Notes: generated by a model from the sequence alone, not told the origin. 64,000 nt of DNA from Variovorax sp. PCZ-1 (GCF_018413605.1 NZ_JAHCDN010000001.1:1798001-1862000); one strand, 5' to 3'. Shown: positions 46,328 to 55,513, counted from the stretch's first letter. Numbers and translations: made by a program.

Positions 46328-46461
46328 TCAGAGTGCAAAATCTGATGGCCTTGTTGCTCTAACTCCTCAAACTGATCGCTGTGCACAGCCCACCAAAGAG
46401 CCAAGATCACAAAAAGTGCCAAGCCGATCGAAAGGGGCACAAGTAATAAGAGGATGTCCAT
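46324..46461 (-). CDS. ccoS: cbb3 oxidase maturation protein CcoS
   Basis: 45 residues. A single membrane helix (ILLLLVPLSIGLALFVILALWWAV) with the short tail HSDQFEELEQQG matches CcoS, required for cofactor insertion into CcoN. It starts 17 bases after ccoI ends. Its last codons lie in the FNR box. Confidence 0.92.
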   Translation of the reverse strand: MDILLLLVPLSIGLALFVILALWWAVHSDQFEELEQQGHQILHSD

Positions 46462-46478
46462 AAAGTCTCCAGATGTTT

Positions 46479-48788
46479 TCAGTGATGAATGCTTCTGAGT
46501 CGAAGCGCGTTAAGTAGCACCAGCAACGAACTGACTGCCATGCCCAGTCCTGCCATCCATGGCTCAAGCCAGCCCATCCAAGCGAGCGGCACGCTGACCA
46601 TGTTGTAGGCTAAAGCCCACCAAAGGTTCTGGCGCACGATGCGCATCGTGCGAATCGCTAGGGGCTGGAGCAGCGCCAAAGGCTGCAAACTTTCTGCTGT
46701 CAAGACGAAATCTGACTTGATCATGGCAAGAGTTGCGCCATGCGCAGGCGCAATCGAGACGTCTGCTGCTGCCAAAACGGGGGCATCGTTGATGCCATCC
46801 CCCACCATGGCCACCACTTGCCCCGATGCACGCATGCGTTGCAAGATGACGAGTTTGTCTTGCGCTTGGCAGCCAGCCTGCACATACGCATCCGGAGCTC
46901 CCAATTGGCGCGCGATCTTTCGCACTTGGGTGAGCTGATCTCCTGAAGCAATCGTCAAGCTTCCGCCTTGAGCCGCTAATGATTGGCGCAATAGTGAGAT
47001 GGCCTGCTGAGCATACGGACGCAACGCTTCTTGCAAATCAAAGCTGGCCAACCAACCTTTGTTGTCGCACAAGTACACCTGTTTTTCATTCGACGAAAGC
47101 TGCAATCCGCAGAATTCTGCATGCCCTAAACGCCAAACTTGCCCTTGATCACCCTGCGCAACCAGACCAGCGCCAACGACTTCTTGTACCTTGATGGCCA
47201 TCTGCCGCTTCTCTGAGGTGCATTTTTGTAACGCATGAGCATGCAAGCTCTGTGAGACAGGATGCAGGCTGTCTGCCGTCATCTGAGCCACCAAACTCCA
47301 CACCTGTGATTCATTGGAACGCGGCGAAAAGTGCGCATCGCTGACTTGCAAGCGCCCTAAAGTCAATGTGCCGGTCTTGTCAAACACCATACTCGTCACC
47401 TGCGCCATCCGCTCAATGGCTGAGAGCTTGCGTGTCAGCAAACCGGCTCGTGCCAAGGCTGAGGCACTGCTCAAGAAAGCGGCAGGTGCAGCCAACGCCA
47501 ATGCGCATGGGCAAGTAACGATCAACACCGTAATCGCACTGAGCACTGCACGATGCGGATCAAGCGGCCACCAATACAGCAACGCGCCCATTGCCAAGGC
47601 GAGCACACACCATAGAAATGGGCCCGCCATACGATCCGCCAGTTGCACCACAACAGGCTTGTCATTCTCACTGCGCGACATCAACTGGGCGATTTGCGCA
47701 AAGCGTGTGTCTTCGCCCACGCGAGTAGCACGCATGCGAACTGTTGCCAGCAAATTCACACTACCCGCAACCACACTGTCGCCCACGCTCTTGTTCACAG
47801 GCTGAGATTCACCCGTGAGCAAGGATTCATCTGCAGCCGTACTGCCTTGTACCAGTTGACCATCTACAGCGAAGCTCTCGCCCAAGCGCACCAAGAGCAT
47901 ATCACCGGGGCGGATGCTGTGCAGAGGGGCGGCATGGGGCTGATCTTGCGCATCCAATCGCTGCACAACCAAGGGCAACTGAGCTGTCGCAGCCTCCAGA
48001 TCTCCTGTCACTTGCTGCTTCAAGCGCGCTTCTATCCAGCGCCCTGTGAGGAGGAAAAACACGAGCATCGTCAACGAATCTAAGTAAAGCTCGCTACCCC
48101 AAGGCCCCAGCGGCTGCCAAACTGCCACGGAGCTGATGGCGAAAGTGAGTGCAATACCCAATGCCACAGGCACATCCATACTGATCCGCTTCTGCGCCAA
48201 TGCACGCCAAGCTGCAGCAAAGAATGGCTGGCTTGAAAATAGCAACACGGGCAGAGTCAGCAGCCAGCTCGCCCAGCGCAGAATGCTGTCGCTCAAGGCA
48301 TCCATTTCTCCCGGCAAGGCGCTGTAGTTCGGCCATGCATACATCATCACTTGCATCATGCAAAAGCCTGCCACCAACCAGCGCCACAACATGCTGCGGC
48401 TCTCTTTCCGGCTTTGCTCGAATGCATCCACACCTTGAATCGGCAGCATGGAATAGCCGGCTTGACTTAATGCGGACATCCAGCGCGAGGGTTGCGTCAA
48501 TCGCGCATCCCAAGTGACTAAAGCGCGCGACGACATCGCATTGACCTGAGCGGCCACAACCCCTGGCACAGCCAATAAGGCGCTCTCCACCATTCCCGCA
48601 CAAGCGCTGCAATGCATGCCCTGCACCATCAGGCGCGACTCCCACTTCTCGTTTTGAATTTGCCCTGCCCCGCTGCTGACGCGTTTGCTGTAGCTTTGCC
48701 AAGCTTCGGGGGTATCGCTGTCACTCCAACCCTTTGAGTCTTGACCTGACTTATTCGATGGATATGAAATGGTTGAGCTGGCTTGCAT
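46479..48788 (-). CDS. ccoI: Copper-transporting P1B-type ATPase for cbb3 oxidase
   Basis: 769 residues from ATG 48788 (a TTG at 48797 is less likely). An N-terminal heavy-metal-associated domain with GMHCSACAG is followed by membrane helices, the actuator TGESQPVNK, the copper site CPC in VTCPCALALA, the phosphorylation motif DKTGTLT, and GDGINDAPVL. CcoI/FixI exports copper to the periplasm for oxidase assembly rather than for resistance. The family HP motif is present as LHPVSQSLH. It is cotranscribed with ccoS. Confidence 0.95.
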   Translation of the reverse strand: MQASSTISYPSNKSGQDSKGWSDSDTPEAWQSYSKRVSSGAGQIQNEKWESRLMVQGMHCSACAGMVESALLAVPGVVAAQVNAMSSRALVTWDARLTQPSRWMSALSQAGYSMLPIQGVDAFEQSRKESRSMLWRWLVAGFCMMQVMMYAWPNYSALPGEMDALSDSILRWASWLLTLPVLLFSSQPFFAAAWRALAQKRISMDVPVALGIALTFAISSVAVWQPLGPWGSELYLDSLTMLVFFLLTGRWIEARLKQQVTGDLEAATAQLPLVVQRLDAQDQPHAAPLHSIRPGDMLLVRLGESFAVDGQLVQGSTAADESLLTGESQPVNKSVGDSVVAGSVNLLATVRMRATRVGEDTRFAQIAQLMSRSENDKPVVVQLADRMAGPFLWCVLALAMGALLYWWPLDPHRAVLSAITVLIVTCPCALALAAPAAFLSSASALARAGLLTRKLSAIERMAQVTSMVFDKTGTLTLGRLQVSDAHFSPRSNESQVWSLVAQMTADSLHPVSQSLHAHALQKCTSEKRQMAIKVQEVVGAGLVAQGDQGQVWRLGHAEFCGLQLSSNEKQVYLCDNKGWLASFDLQEALRPYAQQAISLLRQSLAAQGGSLTIASGDQLTQVRKIARQLGAPDAYVQAGCQAQDKLVILQRMRASGQVVAMVGDGINDAPVLAAADVSIAPAHGATLAMIKSDFVLTAESLQPLALLQPLAIRTMRIVRQNLWWALAYNMVSVPLAWMGWLEPWMAGLGMAVSSLLVLLNALRLRSIHH

Positions 48789-48824
48789 GGTGCCCAAGCG
48801 TAATCACTAGCATCTGCAAGAGTC

Positions 48825-48838
48825 TTGATCTGGATCAA
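48825..48838. promoter_or_regulatory. FNR box between ccoI and usp
   Basis: TTGATCTGGATCAA, the reverse complement of the other two boxes. It is centred 43 bases before the ccoI ATG and 67 before the usp ATG; the latter distance fits class II activation with a 26-base leader. Confidence 0.9.
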
Positions 48839-48898
48839 ATCAAGCGCAGACGCCTGAGACTAATCTCTGGTCATCCCCCACTCATCCAGGAGAACGCT

Positions 48899-49342
48899 AT
48901 GTACAAGAAGATCATGATTGCCACAGACGGCTCTGAGCTTGGCGACAAAGCTGTCGATACAGGTATCCAACTCGCCTCCAGCTTGAATGCAAGGGTAGTC
49001 ATCACGCGTGTCGTGCCGCGCTATCCAACGGCCTACTTCGAAGGTGCAGTCGTCTTACAACCCCAAGACATTGCCCGCATTGAATCGCAATGGCATGACG
49101 AAGCCGAAAAATCTCTTGCACGCGCATGCGAGCGGGCTGCAAGCCATGCACTCAAGGTCAGCTCAGTTCTTTACAAATCAGATTTCGTCGCAGAAAGCCT
49201 CATCGCAACGGCTAAAAAGAGTCGTTGCGATTTGATTGTGATGGCCTCGCACGGCCACAAAGCACTCAAGCGTCTTTTGTTAGGCAGCGAAACCTTGAAT
49301 GTACTGACGCACAGTCATATTCCCGTACTGGTTTTGCGCTGA
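48899..49342 (+). CDS. Universal stress protein (UspA family)
   Basis: 147 residues from ATG 48899, with CCAGGAG eight bases upstream. MYKKIMIATDGSELGDKAVDTG opens the alpha/beta fold, and LIVMASHGHKALKRLLLGSETLNVLTHSHIPVLVL holds the nucleotide-binding G-x2-G-x9-G-[ST]-like loop in modified form. Usp proteins act in long-term survival under stress such as oxygen limitation. The FNR box upstream and the neighbouring oxidase genes suggest a microaerobic role. Confidence 0.92.
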   Translation: MYKKIMIATDGSELGDKAVDTGIQLASSLNARVVITRVVPRYPTAYFEGAVVLQPQDIARIESQWHDEAEKSLARACERAASHALKVSSVLYKSDFVAESLIATAKKSRCDLIVMASHGHKALKRLLLGSETLNVLTHSHIPVLVLR

Positions 49343-49370
49343 AGCCATTCATTTACCCAAGGAGAACTCT

Positions 49371-49808
49371 ATGAAACTCTTACTCGCTGTCGATGGAAGC
49401 AAATACTCGAAGAAAGCTCTGGCTTTCTTATTAGCCAATCGAGATCGCTTGCTTGGCTCAGAGCGTGCAGACCATGCTGCATTGCATGTCATCAATGTCC
49501 AAATCCCGATTCCACCCCGCGCACGATACACAGTAGGCTCGGAAATTGTCAAAAAGTACCATGACGAAGAATCGAGCAAAGTACTCAAACCAGTTTGTAA
49601 GTTCTTGGATTCACATGGCATTCCGTACACAAGCGAATGGTGTGCAGGTCACCCTGCTGAAGAAATTGTGGCCGCTGCCAAACGCCGTAAATCGCATATG
49701 ATCGTGATGGGTACGCATGGTCGGGGCGCCTTGGGCAGGGTGCTCATGGGATCGGTCGCACAAAACGTGGTGGCTGAGAGCAATATCCCAGTCTTATTGA
49801 TCAAATAA
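49371..49808 (+). CDS. Universal stress protein (UspA family), second copy
   Basis: 145 residues. MKLLLAVDGSKYSKKALAFLL and HMIVMGTHGRGALGRVLMGSVAQNVVAESNIPVLLI show the full ATP-binding signature G-x2-G-x9-G-S, clearer than in its neighbour. AAGGAGA precedes the ATG. It lies 28 bases after the first usp and is probably cotranscribed from the FNR-controlled promoter. Confidence 0.93.
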   Translation: MKLLLAVDGSKYSKKALAFLLANRDRLLGSERADHAALHVINVQIPIPPRARYTVGSEIVKKYHDEESSKVLKPVCKFLDSHGIPYTSEWCAGHPAEEIVAAAKRRKSHMIVMGTHGRGALGRVLMGSVAQNVVAESNIPVLLIK

Positions 49809-49850
49809 CGGCTTGTTTCAGGGCGCGATTCGAATGTTAGGGGCCAAGCT

Positions 49851-50189
49851 TTAACGACGTCTCGCAGCCTTCACGCTGTTATCGTAGTATTCGGCTGGTT
49901 TTTTCTGCACCCAAGCAATGAAGGCTGCGATGTCTTCATGCGCTTTCAGCGCTTGCCAAGAGCTATAGTTGCGAGCGAGTTCTTTTTCTGTGAACGTGGC
50001 GTGGATTTTTCTATGGCAAATGCGATGCATCGTGTGTGTCTCGCGGCCACCTTGGCTCTTGGGCAAAAGATGATGTTCATCAATACTCTTACCTGCGATC
50101 AATGACCTGCCGCACAACGGGCAATTGCCAAGCGGCAACACATCATGGCCTAGAGGCTGCTCACTGCGTAACGCTCGCTTTCCTACCAT
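49851..50189 (-). CDS. Small HNH-fold protein
   Basis: 112 residues. CPLCGR is a zinc knuckle and DEHHLLPKSQGGRETHTMHRICHRKIHA carries the HH, N-like and H residues of an HNH nuclease fold. The usual second zinc knuckle is replaced by RICHRKIH. Stand-alone HNH proteins of this size have been found in defence and repair settings, but neighbours give no support. Function open. Confidence 0.75.
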   Translation of the reverse strand: MVGKRALRSEQPLGHDVLPLGNCPLCGRSLIAGKSIDEHHLLPKSQGGRETHTMHRICHRKIHATFTEKELARNYSSWQALKAHEDIAAFIAWVQKKPAEYYDNSVKAARRR

Positions 50190-50204
50190 ATGCAGAGTTT
50201 TATA

Positions 50205-50265
50205 TAAAAAAACAGCACCTCGCCAGCATAGAAGCTGCGCAGAGTGCTATCGAATTAGTAGTGAT
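50205..50265 (+). repeat. Dispersed palindromic repeat, copy between HNH and beta-propeller genes
   Basis: Core at 50221-50263: CGCCAGCATA (9 of 10), TGCGC, GCTAT, last block 3 of 6; 22 of 26. An A-rich left arm (AAAAAAACAGCACCT) replaces the GGCC arm. Confidence 0.82.
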
Positions 50266-50276
50266 TAAATCATCGC

Positions 50277-51401
50277 TCAAGGTTTAAACACGTAGATTTT
50301 ATAAGGTGCGCCCGCTTTGAGTTTCTCCACTGTGGGTGGGCGAGCAAGCTGATCGATGTAGGAAGGAATCGCGCTGTCGGTGAAGAGTGCTCTGCCGTCC
50401 GGTGTCATCACGATACCGTCAGCCCAGATCACTTGGCGGGCCTTGGTGAGCGTCGTGAGTTCGCCTTTGGCGTTCATGCGGGCAATGCCGCCGTTTTCTA
50501 CATCGGTGATCAAGATGTTGTCTTGTGCATCAACCGCGATGCCGTCACTCAAAGGCTTTTTGCCTATGGTTTGGATTTGCTTGGCGAGATCGGCTTCACT
50601 CAATTGCGAATCCAGCAAGGCTTTCATCGGCAATTTGTACATGATGTCGTGGCTCATGGTGGCGTAGTAAAGCCATTGGCCATCTTTGCTGATTTCGATG
50701 CCATCGACGCCTACGCTGAAGGTCACCAAACCGAAGCCAAGCTTGTGAGTACCTGCTGCTGTACGAATCATCCAATCTTGTGGCTTCATGCTTGGATCGC
50801 TGCTGAGCACTTTGCGAAAGCTCTTCTTTTCCACATCAAACACGATGATTGCGGGCGGCGTGAATTTGAAGAGGCCGGTGTCTGCCAAGATCACGGTTTT
50901 ACCGTCTGAAGTCACGCGAAGGTCTTGCGCAAACTGGGCTTCTTTGGCGGGGAACCAGTATTCGAAGACTTGGGTATTCGTTTTCAAATCGAAAGCGATC
51001 AGGCGAGATTTCTCATGATCGAGCCCGCTGGGTTCAATCGCCCAGAGACGGTTTTGGCTATCCACCGTCATGCCGAACACGCCTTGGTATTTGCTCTGAA
51101 ACTCAGCACTCGGATACGGCTTGGGCACACCTGCAACGAGCTCATACACGGAAGGTGTATTGAATCGCTTGACCTGTGCAAACGGGTGATAAGCAAAGAA
51201 AATGCGCCCGTCTGCGGCTACAGATACGTTGCCCGGCGGGTATTCCAAGCTCACCAATGTTGCTACTTGATCGGCAGGTACTGTTGGGGCTGTGCTGACA
51301 TCGGGGTAGAGTTTGCCGCCACCGTATTGCAGTTTAAGGAAGATCAAACCGAGAGCCAATAATGCTACGAGGCCAAGGAAGATGCGGGATATGATTTTCA
51401 T
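50277..51401 (-). CDS. Yellow/major-royal-jelly-type beta-propeller protein
   Basis: 374 residues. An N-terminal helix (IFLGLVALLALGLIFLKL) anchors or exports the protein. The rest is a six-bladed propeller: YPPGNVSVAADGRIFFAYH, GMTVDSQNRLWAIEPSG, LAFDLKTN-like segments, GIEISKDGQWLYYATMSH, SDGIAVDAQDNILITDVENGGI. The pattern matches the L-dopachrome-tautomerase-related/MRJP family and also SMP-30-like lactonases; key metal residues of the latter are not clear. Periplasmic role unknown. It is the distal gene of an arsR-SDR-propeller run. Confidence 0.78.
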   Translation of the reverse strand: MKIISRIFLGLVALLALGLIFLKLQYGGGKLYPDVSTAPTVPADQVATLVSLEYPPGNVSVAADGRIFFAYHPFAQVKRFNTPSVYELVAGVPKPYPSAEFQSKYQGVFGMTVDSQNRLWAIEPSGLDHEKSRLIAFDLKTNTQVFEYWFPAKEAQFAQDLRVTSDGKTVILADTGLFKFTPPAIIVFDVEKKSFRKVLSSDPSMKPQDWMIRTAAGTHKLGFGLVTFSVGVDGIEISKDGQWLYYATMSHDIMYKLPMKALLDSQLSEADLAKQIQTIGKKPLSDGIAVDAQDNILITDVENGGIARMNAKGELTTLTKARQVIWADGIVMTPDGRALFTDSAIPSYIDQLARPPTVEKLKAGAPYKIYVFKP

Positions 51402-51430
51402 GGTGTGTTCTCCTAAATCAAGGGTTCATT

Positions 51431-52219
51431 TCAAACAGGCTTGCTCATGAATTTCACGATGCCAGTCACCATATTGCGCGGCGTGAAGCGTGGGCTTTGC
51501 GCCATCAGCCAATTCATGGTGCCGGGAATGTAGACACGCTGGCCGCGCTGCATGGCTTTGTAGCCAGCCTTGGCGACTTCTTCTGAAGTAGGCAATTTTT
51601 TGCCTTTAACCAAGGCGCTGTCGTGCATATCGGCTTTGTCTTGGAAGCCAGAAGCTGTGGGGCCGGGGCATAAGGCTGTGACTGTCACGCCCGTGCCTGC
51701 GAGCTCAGCAGCGATCGCTTCTGAGAAGCTGAGCACGAAAGCTTTGGTCGCGTAATACACGGCCATGTAGGGGCCGGGTTGGAAGGCCGCAGTCGATGCC
51801 GTGTTGAGAATCTTGCCTTTGGTGGCGAGCAAATCAGGCATGAAGAGCTTGGAGAGCACGACGACGGTATTTATATTGAGTTGCATCATGGCCAGCTCGG
51901 GCTGCAAATCGCTCTTGTGGAACTCTCCGAAGAGGCCATATCCGGCGTTGTTGGCTAAAGCGCTAATCGTGATGCCATGAGCTTTCACATCTGAATGCAA
52001 TTGCGCTGCGCCTGCATCGGTTTGCAGATCAGCAGCGATCACGGTGGCTGTGATGCCGTATTGCTTTTGCAGACTGTCGGCCAGCGTTTGCATCTTGCTC
52101 ACGCTGCGCGCGGCGAGGATGACGTTGTAGCCATCGCGAGCGAATTCTGAAGCGAGCGCTTTACCGATGCCAGAAGATGCGCCAGTGATCAGGGCTGTTT
52201 GACGGGTTGTGGTGTTCAT
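51431..52219 (-). CDS. Short-chain dehydrogenase/reductase
   Basis: 262 residues. TGASSGIGKALA binds NAD(P), NNAGYG is the structural motif, and the catalytic triad is S of NTASTAAF, Y and K of YYATKAF. RS after the second strand favours NADPH. The C-terminal stretch (RGQRVYIPGTMNWLMAQSPRF) is like DltE/YdfG-type members acting on lipidic or keto substrates. A copy of the 24-bp shared element lies 50 bases upstream, so control by the ArsR-type protein is likely. Confidence 0.9.
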   Translation of the reverse strand: MNTTTRQTALITGASSGIGKALASEFARDGYNVILAARSVSKMQTLADSLQKQYGITATVIAADLQTDAGAAQLHSDVKAHGITISALANNAGYGLFGEFHKSDLQPELAMMQLNINTVVVLSKLFMPDLLATKGKILNTASTAAFQPGPYMAVYYATKAFVLSFSEAIAAELAGTGVTVTALCPGPTASGFQDKADMHDSALVKGKKLPTSEEVAKAGYKAMQRGQRVYIPGTMNWLMAQSPRFTPRNMVTGIVKFMSKPV

Positions 52220-52268
52220 GATGTTTCCTTGTGTTGAGAAGTGAAAAAGATGAAAGTTATTCGGTCAA

Positions 52269-52292
52269 TTGGTTTAATCTGGTTGACGAATC
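52269..52292. promoter_or_regulatory. Putative operator shared with the arsR-like gene, SDR side
   Basis: TTGGTTTAATCT followed by four variable bases and GACGAATC. It agrees with 52680-52703 at 21 of 24 positions. It overlaps an inverted repeat ATTCGGTCAA...TTGACGAAT (52259-52291). Located 50-73 bases upstream of the SDR start. Confidence 0.6.
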
Positions 52293-52344
52293 GGTATTAA
52301 AAAATGGCTCTAAGAGCCGTGATTTAGTTGAAAGACTGAGGGCT

Positions 52345-52680
52345 TCAAGTGCAAGACACCTCCGCTTGTTCGACAAAGAGTCGCAATGTGGCAAGTGCCT
52401 CATCCACGCTCAAGCTGTAAAAATTCTCACGCGAAACGCGCTCCATCTGCACTAGGCCAGCTTGCAGCAGCACCTTCAAATGATGCGAAATCGCAGGACG
52501 AGAAAGCGGCATCTGCTCAGCAATCTGCCCCACATTCAAACGCTCTTGTTGTGCGAGCAGCATCACGATATCTTGGCGAAATTTATCCCCCAGCGCATTG
52601 AAAATCGGTGCGCTGGCACGGAAGGTTGCCAGCACATCTTCTAGCGTGACATCTTGAGTAGGGGCAGTCTTTTTGCTCAT
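52345..52680 (-). CDS. ArsR-family transcriptional regulator
   Basis: 111 residues. The winged helix FRASAPIFNALGDKFRQDIVMLL, LNVGQIAEQMPLSRPAISHHLKVLLQAGLV is the ArsR/SmtB pattern. The metal-binding ELCVCDL motif is absent and the only cysteine is near the C-terminus, so it belongs to the non-metal branch responding to another cue. It precedes the SDR and propeller genes on the same strand and shares an upstream element with the SDR gene. Confidence 0.9.
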   Translation of the reverse strand: MSKKTAPTQDVTLEDVLATFRASAPIFNALGDKFRQDIVMLLAQQERLNVGQIAEQMPLSRPAISHHLKVLLQAGLVQMERVSRENFYSLSVDEALATLRLFVEQAEVSCT

Positions 52681-52703
52681 TGGTTTAATCTCTTGGACGA
52701 ATC
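52680..52703. promoter_or_regulatory. Putative operator at the arsR-like gene start
   Basis: TTGGTTTAATCT, four variable bases, GACGAATC, abutting the ATG. On the coding strand it includes AAGAGA, the only possible ribosome site, so a bound regulator could block both transcription and initiation. Confidence 0.55.
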
Positions 52704-52740
52704 ATACATCCAATCTTTCCGATTTCCAATCCAAAAAATA

Positions 52741-52767
52741 GAAAAGCCGGTCTAAAACCGGCTTTTC
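52741..52767 (-). terminator. Rho-independent terminator of alaS
   Basis: Perfect 11-bp stem (GAAAAGCCGGT with ACCGGCTTTTC), 5-nt loop, followed on the minus strand by TATTTTTT. It lies 23 bases after the alaS stop. Confidence 0.9.
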
Positions 52768-52789
52768 AGGAGCATTGGGCGATTCAAGC

Positions 52790-55471
52790 TCAGAGCTTGG
52801 CGCTCACCCAGCCTTGCACGCTTGCGAGAGCTTCACCTAGCTTGGAAGCATCGGTGCCGCCAGCCATGGCCATATCAGGCTTGCCGCCGCCTTTGCCGCC
52901 CACTTGGCCAGCGACGAAGTTCACCAGATCGCCAGCTTTGACTTTGGAGATGGCATCAGCGGTCACTCCGGCCGCGACTTGCACTTTGTCGCCCTCGACG
53001 GCTGCCAATACGATGATGGCGGTTTTGAGCTTGTCTTTGAGCTTGTCCATCGTCTCGCGCAAGGCTTTCGCATCTGCGCCTTCGAGCTTTGCAGCCAGCA
53101 CTTTGATGCCTTTGATATCGACGGCAGAGTTCACCAGCTCATCGCCTTGATTGGAGGCGAGCTTGCCCTTGGCTTGCGCTAGATCTTTCTCCAGCTCTTT
53201 GATCTGAGCTTGCATCGCGGCGATGCGGTTAGCTAACTCATCAGGCGAGGATTTAAGCGCCGCAGCAGCCTTACTCACTGTGGCTTCGAGGTGTTGCACG
53301 AACTCCAAAGCACCCTGCCCCGTCACGGCTTCCACGCGGCGCACGCCAGCGGCCACGCCGCCTTCAGCTACGATTTTGAAGAGGCCGATATCGCCAGTGG
53401 CGTGCACGTGTGTGCCGCCGCAAAGCTCGGTGGAATTGCCAATAGTGAGCACGCGTACTTGCTCGCCGTATTTCTCACCGAAGAGCATCATCGCGCCTGT
53501 GGCTTTGGCATCTTCAATTGGCATCACGCGAGCGGCTGTGGCTTGGTTACCCAGAATTTGCGCGTTGACCAAGCGCTCGATTTCGATGATCTGCGCATCG
53601 GTCACAGGTGCATTGTGCGTGAAGTCAAAGCGTGTGCGATCAGCGGTGACTTCACTGCCTTTTTGCTGCACATGCGTGCCGAGCACGGCGCGCAATGCTT
53701 CATGCATCAAATGTGTGGCGCTGTGATTGCGCACGGTGCGGGCGCGGGCTTCGGCATTGACTTTTGCAGTCACCGTGTCGCCCACTTTGATCGAGCCGGA
53801 ATGCACATTGCCATGATGGCCAAACACATCAGCTTTGATTTTTTGCGTGTCTAAAGTAGCGAAGATTGCACCGTTCGGACCATGCAGCAAACCTTCGTCA
53901 CCCGCCTGGCCGCCGCTCTCAGCGTAGAAAGGCGTGGTGTCCAGCACCACAATGCCGTTTTGACCTGCTTTTAGCTCATTCGCCGGCGTACCTTCTGCGT
54001 AGAGTGCTATCACTTTTGCAGTAGATTCAAGCTTCTCGTAGCCTACAAAGGTGTTCAGAGCGCCGCTGTATTCCAGCGCTTTATCCATCTTGAATTTGCC
54101 TGCGGCGCGAGCTTGGTTCTTCTGCTGTTCCATGGCTTTGTTAAAACCAGCCTCGTCAACCGTCAAACTACGCTCGCGGCACACGTCGGCAGACAGATCC
54201 AGCGGGAAGCCATAGGTGTCATGCAGCTTGAAAGCCACATCGCCCGGCAACACTTTCACGCCGCCAGCCAAGGCCGAATCCAGAATCTCCATTCCGGTAG
54301 CCAGCGTCTCGTAAAAGCGCTCTTCTTCCACTTTCAGCACATCCATCACGCGCTGCGCATTCGCTTTGAGATTGGGATACGCCTCGCCCATGAGCGCGAC
54401 GAGATCAGGAACGATTTTGTGGAAGAAAGGCGATTTGCGACCGAGTTTGTAACCATGGCGAATTGCGCGGCGCACAATGCGGCGCTGCACATAGCCACGG
54501 CCTTCATTCGATGGAATCACGCCATCAGCCACCAAGAAGCTGGTCGCGCGGATGTGATCGGCAATCACGCGCAGGCTGGGGTTGTTCAAGTCCACGGCCA
54601 CATCTTTGCCAAACACTTCGCGTGAAGCGGCAGCGATCAGCTTTTGGAAGAGATCAATCTCGTAATTGGAATGCACGCCTTGCAAGATGGCTGCCAAGCG
54701 CTCCAAGCCCATGCCTGTGTCCACGCAAGGCGCAGGCAGTTTAGTGATGCTGCCGTCTTCGGCCATGTTGAACTGCATGAACACGTGGTTCCAAATCTCG
54801 ATGAAGCGGTCTCCATCTTCATCGGGGCTGCCTGGTGGGCCGCCGGGGATGTGGGGGCCATGGTCAAAGAAGATTTCGCTGCAGGGGCCGCAAGGGCCGG
54901 TGTCGGCCATCATCCAGAAATTGTCGGATTTGTATTTGCCGCCTTTGTTATCGCCAATGCGCACCACGCGCTCGGGTGGCAGGCCGATTTCTTTCGTCCA
55001 AATGTCGTACGCTTCGTCATCGTCGATATACACCGTGGCGAGCAAGCGCTCGGCGGGCAAACCATACACCTTGGTCAGCAAATCCCAGCCCCATTTCAGC
55101 GATTCGCGCTTGAAATAGTCGCCAAAGCTCCAGTTGCCCAGCATCTCAAAGAAGGTGTGGTGGCGAGCGGTGTAGCCGACGTTTTCCAAATCGTTGTGTT
55201 TGCCACCCGCGCGCAAGCAGGCTTGCACCGATGCCGCGCGCACATAAGGCCGCTTGTCTTCACCCAAAAACACATCTTTGAACTGCACCATGCCGCTGTT
55301 GGTGAACATCAGCGTCGGATCATTGCCAGGCACGAGCGGGCTGCTCGCCACGGCGGTATGCGCTTGTTGCTCAAAAAACTCGATGAAAGACTGACGAATC
55401 TCGGCCACGCTGAATTTTTTAGCGGGCACGAAGGGTTTCAAATGGGGGTTCAAAGTGGTGGAATTTGACAT
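52790..55471 (-). CDS. alaS: Alanyl-tRNA synthetase
   Basis: 893 residues, full length. The class II catalytic core (ending about 460) includes [15 protein letters not shown] and [17 protein letters not shown]; the editing domain has [11 protein letters not shown] and [13 protein letters not shown] with zinc ligands H-x3-H and C-x3-H; the C-terminal oligomerisation domain ends in [12 protein letters not shown]. Around residues 480-500 the DNA (53981-54023 on the + strand) matches the dispersed repeat at 21 of 26 fixed positions, although the protein ([13 protein letters not shown]) aligns with other AlaS proteins without an insertion. Confidence 0.97.
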   Translation of the reverse strand: MSNSTTLNPHLKPFVPAKKFSVAEIRQSFIEFFEQQAHTAVASSPLVPGNDPTLMFTNSGMVQFKDVFLGEDKRPYVRAASVQACLRAGGKHNDLENVGYTARHHTFFEMLGNWSFGDYFKRESLKWGWDLLTKVYGLPAERLLATVYIDDDEAYDIWTKEIGLPPERVVRIGDNKGGKYKSDNFWMMADTGPCGPCSEIFFDHGPHIPGGPPGSPDEDGDRFIEIWNHVFMQFNMAEDGSITKLPAPCVDTGMGLERLAAILQGVHSNYEIDLFQKLIAAASREVFGKDVAVDLNNPSLRVIADHIRATSFLVADGVIPSNEGRGYVQRRIVRRAIRHGYKLGRKSPFFHKIVPDLVALMGEAYPNLKANAQRVMDVLKVEEERFYETLATGMEILDSALAGGVKVLPGDVAFKLHDTYGFPLDLSADVCRERSLTVDEAGFNKAMEQQKNQARAAGKFKMDKALEYSGALNTFVGYEKLESTAKVIALYAEGTPANELKAGQNGIVVLDTTPFYAESGGQAGDEGLLHGPNGAIFATLDTQKIKADVFGHHGNVHSGSIKVGDTVTAKVNAEARARTVRNHSATHLMHEALRAVLGTHVQQKGSEVTADRTRFDFTHNAPVTDAQIIEIERLVNAQILGNQATAARVMPIEDAKATGAMMLFGEKYGEQVRVLTIGNSTELCGGTHVHATGDIGLFKIVAEGGVAAGVRRVEAVTGQGALEFVQHLEATVSKAAAALKSSPDELANRIAAMQAQIKELEKDLAQAKGKLASNQGDELVNSAVDIKGIKVLAAKLEGADAKALRETMDKLKDKLKTAIIVLAAVEGDKVQVAAGVTADAISKVKAGDLVNFVAGQVGGKGGGKPDMAMAGGTDASKLGEALASVQGWVSAKL
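53981..54023 (+). repeat. Repeat-core sequence inside alaS (antisense)
   Basis: CGCCGGCGTA (9 of 10), TGCGT (4 of 5), GCTAT (5 of 5), last block 3 of 6, exact spacing. The stretch CTGCG-x-AGAGTGCTATC is shared with the copy at 50205-50265. Confidence 0.45.
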
Positions 55472-55513
55472 AGCCCTCCATTTTACTGGGCAGGCGAGCC
55501 AATCCTAGGCCAA

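Noticed and set aside
54644-55468. 274-codon + strand open frame opposite alaS
   Set aside because: Shadow of a highly conserved synthetase gene; no recognisable protein features.
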